Assembly: GCF_036370855.1 (NCBI RefSeq)
Contig: NC_088103.1
Span: 7,317,404-7,381,403 of the forward strand
Direction: 5' to 3'
Length of the DNA stretch: 64,000 nt
Origin: Dromaius novaehollandiae
Taxonomy: Eukaryota > Chordata > Aves > Casuariiformes > Dromaiidae
Shown: positions 39,452 through 49,800 of the stretch, in pieces
Layout: every line of letters starts with the position of its first letter
Position numbering within the stretch: the stretch's first letter is position 1
Notes under the pieces: model-generated
Told to the model about the DNA's origin: nothing
The model's database searches: none
Seen by the model: the letters and a program-made list of their open reading frames with translations, nothing else
Position numbers and translations under genes: made by a program

Positions 39452-41162
39452 GTAAGTATGGGGTGGAAGAAAGAGGTGAAAACGTAACCAAGAAATCATC
39501 CAAACTGCAGTTTTGTCCTAGTTATTCTTTGTATCTCCAGAATCTGTCAGACAGGGAGCCCTCCCCACCGCATCCCGTGTGGTAAGTTGTCTTTGGTCTC
39601 CCGTCAAGGGACAAGGGAAGGGTGAGGGGAAAGCCTCGCAAGCAACTGTGTGTCGGGTGACTTGGTAGGGGAACAGTTTCTGGCCCTCAAATGTTTCCAT
39701 AGGGTCTGTGCGGCCAACCCTCAGGGTGGGACAGTGGACCTGCTCGATTTACTGGAAAGAATATGCACCTTTTTTAAGCACGACCCAGCTTAAAAGTGCT
39801 GAATTCTTGTGTAATTTGGGCATCGTTTTTGGTTTTCTCCTGCATTGCAGGAACAGACCAATGGTCAAACAGGCTTTACCTAGGAATGCCTGCTGAATCA
39901 AAATCGCAGGGCATCCAGCTCGTAAGCTAATGAATCCCCCCTTTGCTGTGCTGAGATAACTCATGGACACAGAAGCAGCAGCTGCTGCAATTGAAAAAGG
40001 AAAAAAAAAAAAAAAAAGTAGGGGGTGATGCCTCCAAGCAGAGGGTAGTACGTCTCATCAGCAGGTAAGACAGCCTGAATACTAACGCAGTCTCAAAAAC
40101 ATGCTACAAAACCTACACTTCTTTCTCCTTACTTTCTTCAGCTGAATTTACTAGGGACCGAGTGACCTGGTAGCATCGGAGTCAGACACGTCCCCAAACA
40201 AATCACTGTTCGGTCGAGAAGCCCTCTGCTTTGCGGGAGAGATAGAGCAGCCCATAACCCCTGAAAGCACAACTGCCCTGAACAGCTCATTAGTGGACAA
40301 AGTTATTAATACACCCATGGTGGAGGAGCTAAGTAGAGAACGCATTATAAGCTGAACAAACACTAATGGCAATTCCCAGCTCTATAAGCCACCCCACGCA
40401 GTGCTCGGACTTGTGTACACGTCAGCGAAAAAGCAAATCTGAATACGCTAGAAACAAGAAGGAAAGTGGCAGAGGCCGAAAGAAGAGAGGATGCTGCAGC
40501 TTCTCCCAGATCCTATCAGAAGACCAAGGCATGAGTTTAATGCTAATTTGGCCCTAAGTGCTGCCGTGCTGATGAGCTCCTGGCAAGGGGAACGTGGAAG
40601 CCTCTCCACCACGGGACGCTGGTTTCGGTACCCTACAGTCCGAGTCTAGAGGACAGGAGGAGCAAGATCCTCGGTGACCAGCTCTGGTCTTTCCCAGCAT
40701 CCCTGGGCTTTCGGAAGCGCAGCCTTGTTTCCTCTCCTCTTCACAGCTTTCTCGCCATCTCCACGTGCCCCTCTGGTAATGCGTTTTGCAGAAGCTGTGA
40801 CGAGGCCCCTGGTTCACAAGCTGTGAATTAAGAGCTGTAATGAGCCGAGGGAAATTGAGCTTAGTGGTTTTACTTGCTGCTGTTCCAATACCGACTGCAA
40901 AACGCCCCAAGAGGAAGTTAGGCCACACTGTGATTTGTTAAAGCTTCCAATTGACCAGAGAGCTGTACATTTAACAGACCAAAGGGGAAAAATTAGACCA
41001 GACGAAACCATAGCCAGTCCTGCCTGTTGCTTTTATGGCATATAGCACAAGGGGGACTCTCCCATCTGCGATTGCACAGGGCGGAAAGAGAAGGGCGAGG
41101 GTGAGGATGAATCAATCAGCTCTGCAGCTGAATATGCAGAGACCATTTTAGGCTGCGAGTTT
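39452..41162. other. Intergenic, nothing confidently recognised
   Basis: Contains a short poly(A) run near 40002-40018 and a minus-strand frame at 40554-40928 with no supported identity. The region around 40800-41010 is single-copy-looking. Confidence 0.4.
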
Positions 41163-41569
41163 TTAAATCTGCAGGCACTGTTCATCTGCAAAATTCATTG
41201 AACAGGTGTATCCGCTTATGTTCATGTCCAACTGCTGTCCTGTTTCCTTGCAGCCCCTGCTTTTACACTGCGAGTCATAAATTCCAAATATCCTCTTAAG
41301 TTTTTTGGACATTGATTTGAGAGACTTTGCTGAACCACTAGATAAAAAGACAGAAAACTGGACCACCCAGAGAAACCTCCAATTATAATCCAGGGCTGGG
41401 AGAGTCCGCTGGGGGGGCTGAAAATGGTGGAGGGTTGAGGTTTGGGCAGTAGAGTAGGAGACCAGAGCTACGCATAGGAAGAGTGACAGAAGGAGGATGT
41501 GCATGGCCCGGTGTCGAAGCACTTGAGTCATTCCTGGAGTCACCCTGCCTTGGAGTAATGCATCATAAC
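41163..41569 (-). CDS. Putative terminal exon or independent small secreted-protein ORF
   Basis: An open frame running from a good acceptor (CTTCTTCTGCCAG) to a stop at 41163. It would join in frame, at phase 1, to the exon at 44103 if the 42.9-kb exon were skipped. It contains a hydrophobic segment (M-H-I-L-L-L-S-L-F-L-C-V-A-L-V-S-Y-S then T-A-Q) that looks like a signal peptide by itself, then a Lys/Arg-rich stretch and four Cys near the C-terminus. I recognise no family. No poly(A) signal is obvious close by. Confidence 0.25.
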
Positions 41570-41989
41570 CTGGCAGAAGAAGAATAAAAGTACAATTTCA
41601 GGGGTCTGCTAACAGGAGCATGTATCGGTGTGCTTTGCCGTACCGCTTGCTAGGGCGCTGCTATGACGAAAGCTCGATATTGCCCGGCTACGCACATCAC
41701 TTTCTGCCCTTAGATACAGCACACCCCGTAAGGCTTAGCAGCATTTAGAGTTCGCTCCGGATGATATGCTGGAAAACCAAGATTCAAATGCACAAGCTGT
41801 GTTGCCTTTAACTTTTAGAAAGAGAATATAGCAGGGACAATATTGCTGAATTGTCTGCACCGTGCCTTTCTTAGCTGGCATGCAAAGAAAGCCCTGAGTA
41901 TCTTGTTAACAGAAACAGTGTTATTGTGAAGCTACATTTAGCAGGAGAATGTGGGTTTATAGGCAAAGTCACAAAAGATAGTGACTAAA

Positions 41990-42420
41990 ATGAAACAGGG
42001 CATTAACTGGGTATTCAAATAAAGTTGTAGGTGACCTCGCAATTACTTTAAAAGCCTTCCCAAAGAAGAGACATTATCATCATAATTAGAACTTCATTTT
42101 AGTGGGAAAATTTGTATTACACAGCTGCCACAATTCTCATTATAAGTGAGCAAATAATTGTCCTTCCTCACCATATTAAATTCCTATTATATCTTCAAAG
42201 CATCAGTGAAAACGGAGAGTCCTCACTTTCCAAGGCTGTGCTAGCGGACAATGCTTGAAATATTCTATTAATCAAAAATGTGACAATGAATGCTCCGAGT
42301 ACATTGATATCTCATGGTGGACGTGACCATCCGCAGCCAATGACAACTGGCTCATTAATGGGTTTTAAGATCTCAGCCATGTACCTCAGCAGGAAAAGAA
42401 AGTAGCTAAAACCATGAGGG
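41990..42420. promoter_or_regulatory. Candidate conserved noncoding block
   Basis: AT-rich, repeat-free DNA with several motif-like words: GCAATTACTTTAAAAG near 42040, CATCATAATTAGAAC near 42079, CTATTAATCAAAAATG near 42266, and CTCATTAATGGG near 42351. A dense set of TAAT/ATTA cores in single-copy DNA suggests an enhancer. It would lie inside an intron of the candidate 41-44 kb gene if that gene is real. Confidence 0.3.
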
Positions 42421-42892
42421 ATAGAGCTGGAGAAACCGCCTTCTATTTGGATTTCTCTCCTCTGTCCCTCTGCTATCTGCAGCACTACGGTCACATCAAG
42501 CGTCTCGAGTCCACCAGGACACCCTTGGTGGTCATGAAATGGCCACGCGCATCCTGGCCGGCCAGCTGGCTGCTGCCAAATGAGTGGATAAGGGCTGCTT
42601 TTTTTTGTCTTCTGGGGTGGATGGGAGTCTTCACTTCATTCTCACTTTCCTCTATCCACCTGTCAATTTTTCTGACACTTGCAGGATCTTAGCTATCTTT
42701 GAGACTTACAGCCTTCCATCCAATTTGGATGAGATTGGTCAATGGGTTCAGAAATGATCCAGAGCAGGAGTGACAGGCGTGTGGACAGTGCAGTCACGTA
42801 AGTGTTTCCCTAGAAATTCAACTGAAAACAAGTTAGTAACAACAGTGTTAAAAAAATGGAAGCCCTCAAATCTTAGGAGGGCGAATTAGTAC

Positions 42893-43061
42893 CTCACAGC
42901 TGCTGGTGGACTCATTTTGACCAGACGTCTGCGAAGCACGGGGTGATATATGTGCATTTGTGTAGTGATGTTCAGGGGCTCGGGTTGAGCACTTCCCACA
43001 GAACATGTGCATGACTGCAGCTCATGCGGCTCTTCGCCAAATATTAAGACCACCGTCAAAC
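42893..43061 (-). CDS. Putative second exon of the 44-kb candidate gene
   Basis: A 169-nt open frame with a strong acceptor (TGACTGTCTTATCTGCAG) and a GAG|GTACTA donor. It joins in frame to the phase-1 donor at 44103 and leaves phase 2. The peptide has one N-glycosylation sequon (N-I-T) and a basic L-R-R-R-L segment. Joining its donor to the acceptor at 41569 hits a stop within two codons, so either one of these exons is false or the exon set is incomplete. Confidence 0.2.
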
Positions 43062-43686
43062 CTGCAGATAAGACAGTCACTTGGAAAAGAACCTGAATTC
43101 CTGAAAGTAGGCGCAAGACGCCAGCAGCTAGGTAAAACTCTGGCCGACCTTAAGATGCTGGTGCCATGTCATAAATCCAGATTTTTTTTTTTTTTTTAAT
43201 GCAGTCAAACTCAAATAATGGAGGTTTTTTGGTGGTCTTTCTTACTTTTTCTGGATTCAGCTAGAAGGACTCTGGAAACATATTACTAGCCAAGACTCTA
43301 AAACGTGACAGACATCCTCTTATACTTTTTTAAAGCAATAAGCCAAGTCTGCAATGTTTATTATACTGCAGAGAAGGAATCCACTCCCTCTGGGTTCCAA
43401 ACCAATAAATTTAAAGGCTAAAAAACTAATAATGTTAACACAACAGCCTGTGCAAAAGCAGCGTCATCAGCAGAATGCTTGCTCAGGCTGAACTTGTCAC
43501 AACATGGCATTTTAAAAGGAGGGGGAAAAAATCAAGCTACCTGAAGCAGTTTACGTTTATGTAGTTAACAGTGTCCAGGTTTATGACTACCTGTTGCCTC
43601 ACTTGGGCAAAGTTACTTGTAGAAGCACATGAGACTCTCTTGCATCTAATCACAACACCTCTTGTTTTTTACCTTTATTTCTCCCC

Positions 43687-43741
43687 TTGGTTTGAGGGTT
43701 ATATTTTCCCCCTCGGTTTGAGGGTTATATTTTTCCCCTCT
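43687..43741. repeat. Short tandem duplication, period about 30 bp
   Basis: CGGTTTGAGGGTTATATTTT and a near-identical TTGGTTTGAGGGTTATATTT lie directly adjacent, each followed by a C-rich run. Confidence 0.75.
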
Positions 43742-44102
43742 ATTCAGCCATGTAGAGCTACGTAAAGCTCCAACTGCAAATACAACCTAGCTGATCAGAC
43801 CTCCCCGCCCCAAAATGATTAGAAACTGCAAGAGTGGTAGGCTAAGGGGACAATATTTCCCAGCCAGACTGCAGACTTAATGTAAATAAAACCTTTCTTA
43901 GAAGTTGGAGAGGTTTTAAAGAGCAGCTAAGCCCTCCAATAATTGCTAGACTGCTAGGAACATCCTCTTCCTATTGCACTGTTCAAATACAAATAAGCTC
44001 TGCTGCCACCAGCAGCAACACGGACTACCTATGCACCAAATGCTACTTAACTCTATGTTATTGAACATATTTTTTTTAAAAAAAGCAAATAATACTACTG
44101 AC

Positions 44103-44190
44103 CTGAAATCAGTGCGATGCTCAACATGCAGCTGTAAAAAAAAATAGCCAACACAATGTTGGGCATCACCCGACGGGGGACTGAGCTCAT
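44103..44190 (-). CDS. Putative first coding exon with signal peptide or signal anchor
   Basis: On the minus strand an ATG in acceptable context (purine at -3) opens a frame beginning M-S-S-V-P-R-R-V-M-P-N, followed by a 19-residue hydrophobic stretch (I-V-L-A-I-F-F-Y-S-C-M-L-S-I-A-L-I-S-G), and ends at CAG|GTCAGT, a good donor, in phase 1. A second in-frame ATG at 44166-44164 is an alternative start. A CpG-rich patch at about 44160-44470 lies immediately upstream. The basic N-region plus hydrophobic core followed by a donor is a classic layout for the first exon of a secreted or type II membrane protein. Family unknown; no transcript evidence. Confidence 0.3.
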
Positions 44191-44870
44191 GACAGAGCTG
44201 TCATTTTTTTTGCCTTCGTCTTTGCATGAAGTGAGAAAGCGGCTGGGAAAGCCACACACCCCTTCAGCGCAAAACCTGCCGTAGAAGTGGCTTAAAGAAA
44301 GGCAGAGGAAAAGCTTCACTGGATGGTGATGCCTTTATTGAGAAAATACCTTTTGCCGAGGTTTGTTTCGTTTATCTAACGCGTGCTTTAGCCCGGCTGC
44401 CTCGCGAGAGCCGGCCGGTATTTGTGCGTCCCCACGCCGGCATTCTTCACAACTGATCTGATTTTAAATCCACCTTTATGGCAACAGGATTGAATCAACT
44501 CTCGTAAACTGAGCGGCCAAAAGAGAAATGTGAAAACAGAACTGGGACCTACCAGTCTTGGAGGGGGGGTTACATATTTACACTTAAGAAGGACACGGCC
44601 TGAAACCCTGAACTCAGCAAGAGAGAACTAATAGGGCTCGAGCTGCGTGCGCATGAAAAAAGGCCAGTTGTAAAAGGTTTCCATAACAAGCTTAGTATTA
44701 AAAAAAAGGCACTAAGCCAATCCCTGCTCCAGTCGGAGCAGCGCATGCAGCCCCAGGGCCGGGGGAGCGCGGTGAGCAGCCCGGAGAGCGCAGGGGGGGC
44801 TTGTGGCACCCATTGCCCCCCTGGCAGCGTGCATGGAGCGGGAGCTGCCAGCAGCAGCACGACAGGCCGG

Positions 44871-44927
44871 GCTGCCCCCGTTGCATCCGCTGCCCCCGTT
44901 GCATCCGCTGCCCCCGTTGCATCCGCT
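44871..44927. repeat. 18-bp minisatellite, three copies
   Basis: Three tandem copies of GCTGCCCCCGTTGCATCC (44871-44924), GC-rich, lying just upstream of the retroviral integrase remnant. Confidence 0.9.
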
Positions 44928-44977
44928 CAGCTCCGCAGCGGCTGCAGGCCAGAAAGGGGCATATCCGCAGAGGGCAA

Positions 44978-45425
44978 AAGCCTGGGGAGCTGCGGCAAAT
45001 TGATTATATTGGACCCTCACTGGAGAGCCAGCGGCACGGATATGTCCTGGTCGCTGCAGATACCTGCTCTGGTCTACTGTAGAGGCACTCCTGCACTGCA
45101 GCTCCCCAGGCTCACACCATTAAGGCATTAGCAGACTTGATTGGGTTATGTGGTTCCCCAGGAGAAGGCCAAAGTGATCAGGACACTCATTTTACAGGGA
45201 ATGACATTCAGTATTGGGCTGGAGAGTGAGGAATAGCCCGGACATACCACATACCCTACCATCTGCAAGGGGTGGGATTCACAGAGTGAGTGAACGGGCT
45301 GCTCAAAGAGCAGCTGTGCAAACGCTCCCCTACTGATACCCTCAAGCATTGGAGCAAAAATGTTTGTCAGGCAACCGCTCGCCTCAGTGACCAGCCGCCG
45401 CGTGGCTCTACGCCCGTATGCTCGT
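44978..45425 (+). pseudogene. ERV-L-like integrase, broken
   Basis: In one frame the first catalytic Asp sits in a Q-I-D-Y-I-G-P motif (codon 45002-45004). The second is in a S-D-Q-D-T-H-F-T motif (45176-45178) and the Glu at 45284-45286. The Asp-to-Glu spacing leaves exactly 35 residues, the D,D(35)E geometry of retroviral integrases. The frame is interrupted by TAG at 45080-45082 and TGA at 45227-45229 and 45287-45289, the last directly after the catalytic Glu. An N-G-L-L-K-E segment follows, typical of integrases. Non-functional. Confidence 0.8.
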
Positions 45426-45589
45426 TTCCAAGGGGAATCCGTCGAGCGGCCGAGTGTGCTCAGAGCGCAAGCTGGAGCTGCACCCCAAGCCTGCCTCCCC
45501 GTGCGAGCCGTGCCCGGGAGTGCAGGGTTGGGTCTGCGATCACCACACAGAGAAATAACCCTAGAAGCAGAGAGCTGTTGTCCGGTAAG

Positions 45590-45830
45590 CATGGGGTTGG
45601 CCGTCACCATAGCTCAAGGGTACTGTGGTTGCGTGGTGCCCTGTAATAGTTTAGCTCTCCGGGGGGGGGGTGGACATCGTTGCAGGGCTCGTTGACACAA
45701 ACTACGTGGGGAGGTGAAGGTTGCGATCCATTACACCAGATCCCAGCCGCTGCAATGTACTCGGGGAGACCACATAGCCCAAACGATATGTGAGCGGACA
45801 GGGGTCCCCACCATCCAGGAGGGAGATTCC
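45590..45830 (+). pseudogene. ERV-L-like dUTPase, broken
   Basis: The frame resembles dUTPase motif order: a C-N-S-L-A-L-R-G segment standing where the motif-2-like serine loop is expected, then G-L-V-D-T-N-Y-V-G as motif 3, then R-G-D-H-I-A-Q as motif 4 (45762-45782). A run of ten G (45661-45670) and a second indel near 45710 shift the frame, so the enzyme cannot be made. A following segment (about 45860-46000) with W-V-H-D-P and a V-P after a G-E may be the extreme C-terminus of pol; identity uncertain. Confidence 0.7.
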
Positions 45831-46140
45831 TTGTGGCCAGGTGGTTTCAGGTCTACAGGGCGTGCTGTGTGGGTGCATGATCCAGCCAAACCCGGGCAGC
45901 TGGAAGGGGAAATCATTGCTGATGGGCCAGGAGCCACCCACGTGGTACTAATCCAAGGGGAAAGTGTCCCAGCCCATGTCCCCTCCAGGAGACTCTCGCC
46001 CAGAGAACCACGACCTGCTGAACATGCCGAGCAGAGCCGCAACGTTGCTGCTCTCCATCCCTGCCCTGTACCCTGGCGGCAGTTGGGACACCAAGGGAAC
46101 TGCATGAGCACATCGAACCCAACATCCACAAGATAAAGAT

Positions 46141-46883
46141 CCTACTTCAAGGCTGATGTAAAGTGCAACGAATCAGGATGGGACAACCCCTGGCAGTGAC
46201 TGTCATCTTGGCTGTCGAATTCAGGACTATGGGGAAAACACATTATTCTCCTGGTCATCGGGGCTGATCAGTTTTGTGTGCATATGTGTTAAAAATTACC
46301 ATATATTTCCTATATCTATATTAATGTGCATATTCACTATGATTTAGTTGCTTGTACACCTTAGCTGTTTGGTTAGGCTAATACCGGAAAGGCATGGCTG
46401 AACCTCGACCACACACTGGCGGCACCGAGACCACGTCTCTGTCAGTCGGCGTGGGGTGTAGTGAGCACACCTGCACAAGATGTGGTGGGGAGTCAGTGAC
46501 CGGCAGAGTACGTGGTCGCAGGCACAGCGTGTGAAGCTACACGCTGACCAAATTCCCATCGGGGCCAGGCAGGTGTATCCCGTTTTGTCCACGATGTCTA
46601 GCTGCTTCCCGGGCAGTAGCTACTCAAGGTTAGCGCAGCGGGGAGAAGGATTAAATCTGGTAGATTTAAGGGGGCTCTGAGGATACAACGAGTCGAGTCC
46701 CACCTGGGCGTCCGGCCCGTGCCTCCAGCAGCCTCCCACCAGCGATCCCTCCCCGTGGTTCCCCAGGCAGCTCGGAGCGTAAATTCTGTATTACATCCAT
46801 CCTGTTTAACCCCCTATGAACCCTGAGCTCTCCCTCCGCTGGTGTCCGACCCTCTCTTGCCCGCCTTGCGGTCACACCGCCCC
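46141..46883 (+). mobile_element. Possible retroviral 3' non-coding region and LTR
   Basis: Downstream of the pol remnant there is a purine-rich TTAAGGGGG (about 46667-46675), shaped like a polypurine tract. A TG follows two bases later, and the region up to a CA near 46883 could be a short LTR. No TATA box, AATAAA or second LTR copy was found, so this is tentative. Confidence 0.25.
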
Positions 46884-49800
46884 ACAGAGCTTCTCGAAGA
46901 AGTTATTTCAGTGCATTCACACAGACAGGCTCCTTTTATAACTCCATGCAGCATTTTTGCTGCTTGAAGAAAGGCCAGGGAAAATATTCCTATCATCAGT
47001 AACAAGAGCTGAGGTGACAGTCTCATGAAATGGCCTCACCCAGGCCATTTTTTTTTACAAGCTAAGGCTGTACAAGGACTGGTTTGTCACTGGCTGAACT
47101 ATTCTTCTGTGCTTTATTCAGGAGACATACTTTTCCTTTTTTTTTTTAATGCAATTATAAAGCTGCCATTTCAGCAGCAGCAACAACAAAAATAGCCTGA
47201 ATATCAGCAGAACATCCCACTTGTTGGATGATGCGTTCCTGTAATGCGCTCGCCTTCAACCAAAATCCGTGGTCCAGAAGTGCAGCAAGCTCTCCGACAT
47301 GGAGACATGGTCAGTGAAGTTGTCCACTGAGCAGCATTTGCTTTTAACACCAGCTGTGCTGAGAAACTGCAGTGTTAGGACCGCTGTACCGAAAGCGGGT
47401 AGGACGTTTGCAAGAGATGACTCTGCTAGCGAGGTATCACCATCCTGGTCACCTAAAGCCCACCACAGAGGGACCACTGAGAAGTTCCTTGTGCTCTGCA
47501 GTGAAAGCAAGATGAAGGCTCAGCCGGCCAGGTCTGCTTGGACGCGCTCCTGGCTAGAAGCCTGCAACAGGCTGGGCCCCCAAATAGCTTATCACGCCAG
47601 CAGCACAACGTCCTAGCACACACTAACCGCTTTGATTGATGGAAATCCATGTAAACAAGGGAGATGATGCTTTTTGATTGATATTGAAAAAACAACCCTT
47701 TTGGGTTTTGTTTGGGTTGGGTTTTTTTTGGAGGAAGCTTTCCCAAGAGACACTTAAGGCAAGCAGGGTTAAGTTGGATGGTTAAGAAAAGGAAAAGCAC
47801 AGTGGCAGAGGGGGGACCCCAGTTCCCGACTCAGAGGAGTGGACACCATGTCTGGGCACCTCCAGGGCTCTCCTAGGAGAGCATCAGCCCAAGGTGACAC
47901 CCGGTGGGGGGGGTGTCACCAGGAGCCACTCTCCAGAGCATCCTTGGGACCAAGGTGGGGGTGTGGGACACGCTGTGGGATGCAGCGGAAGAGCCGTTCG
48001 GGGTTGTGCACGGCTTCTCATGGGATGCTTTGGGGACCAACCAAAGGTGGAAAAAAGGAGGGGTCTAGGCGATTTGGGGAGGAACAAACATGGCAACACA
48101 GAGGGATATGGGAATCAAAAGGGGCTGGTCGGGTGTAAACGGGGCTGGCCAGTACGCTTGTTTGGCCATACCCCAGCGCAGTCAGTCCTATCTTCTTACT
48201 AAGTCCCTTCCAAAGTGGGTTCCTGGGTGTGAGGGACTCATGTGTGCGTGTCAATGTGAGAAACGGAGGTGACACATCCTGCAGCAGCAGCAGATGGGGC
48301 GTTTGGCTGTATTTGTAGCCTGTCACCCTGTTTTTAAGCTTCAGAAGCTTTGCTGTCTTTTCTTTTCATGTTTTTTTGCTTTAGCCACTACATCTTCATT
48401 AGTGTGAGGACGTGCAGGTTATGAGGAAGGATGGAAAGCAGCGTCGCGACCATGGAGCAGCTGCTGCGGTCGGTGCAGCTTCGCCAGCTGCCTTTTTGGA
48501 GGCTACAAGTAGTTGTAGCCTAACGCACAAGCAGGGCTGCGAAGGGAAACCCAAGCTCACTGAGTCAGGAGAAGTGATTTAGAAGGTATTTAGCAGCCTT
48601 TCTTGTTCTTGTTTCTTTCTCTCCCCTTTAAGATATATTCAGCTTAATTAACAGATTCTTTTCATTGGCAGTGGTCTTTTCTTAGCCGTTGACTTGTTTC
48701 AGTAGGAAAATCTATTTTAGCTAATAGGCAAGGTCTCAGCTATGCATTTATGGATGCTGATGGATGGATGGACAGAGGGGTATAGGTGTGTGCACAGACA
48801 CGTATGCAAAGAGTACCTGAGCAAGAAGGGAGAGCAAACCCCCTCGGAGCAAGCAAGGGCATGGCTTTGCTGAGAGTCCAGGGAAAAAGGACAGTAATTC
48901 GTCATCTTGGCAGGACAATTAGCAACACGGCCGTAGTCTGGTCCTTGCACTACATGGGGTATCCACATGCAGGGCAAAGTCCTGTCCGTCCTGTCCTCGC
49001 TCACCTTCTTTTTAAGGGAATGAAGAAGCTGACGATGGCTGAGCCGAGCACAGCAGAGCCGTGAGCCCCAGCTCTGTTTGCTTCCCAAGCTTTCAATTCA
49101 TTTAGATTTTAAAAACCTAACCAAAAACCAGTTACTGCCCCAAACTGCGAAGGGCTTTCAAGGCCACTGCGTGCCCTGATGTCTACTCAGAAGTCACACA
49201 CTTCATCGCTTTCTGCACGTGCAGCGTGCAACTGTGCAGCATTTTCAGTCTGCAAAGGATTTTATCAGGCACGTAAACCAAGGGGAGAGACATATACTTA
49301 GTATTCTCACTTAGCTTGATGACGCTATTAAGTTTTGTAGTTACTGCCTTCTTTTGCTCCATGTCTCTCATTTGAGCAATGGCAATGAATCAGCGTGGTC
49401 CCATGCGCTGTTTGGTTTTAACCCCGCTCTCTTGGGAGTAGCATGCTGTGGTAGCTCTCCGTAACACAGAATCAGGGCAGACCCCGCTTAATATTTTATA
49501 AATTTAAAAAGTGCACATCTCCCTCTCATTAAAGCAGCCTCTTCTTCTACCAGCATTTCCGGGATACCAAGTCAGAATGAAATAGCTCTTTGTGAATGCT
49601 GTTGGATGCCATCTAGATCTAATTTCTAAGATGTAATACATTAAAAAATCTTCCTACCTGTGAAAATTTAATCAGATCAAGTAACGAAGCTAATACACTT
49701 TCCCTTGGTGACCTTCATCACAGAAGTAAGAACTTTGTTGCACGCTAGAAGTAATCACACCAAAGTACAGGTTTTCTGGACTCTCGTGGGGGCTTTCCAG

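Larger units (their letters stand above)
44940..46140 (+). mobile_element. ERV-L-like endogenous retrovirus remnant (3' pol)
   Basis: A broken plus-strand retroviral pol fragment with an integrase catalytic core followed by a dUTPase domain. dUTPase downstream of integrase is the arrangement known from class III ERV-L elements, unlike betaretroviruses (in pro) or non-primate lentiviruses (between RNase H and integrase). No gag, protease, reverse transcriptase or env is seen here, so the copy is heavily 5'-truncated or rearranged. Stops and frameshifts show that it is old and inactive. Its local GC content is clearly higher than the flanks. Confidence 0.75.

Noticed and set aside
40554..40928. 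Minus-strand frame with a G-I-G-T-A-A-S segment that slightly recalls a retroviral envelope fusion region
   Set aside because: No furin site, disulphide motif, heptad repeat or anchor follows, and there are no adjacent retroviral genes. The resemblance is too short to support.
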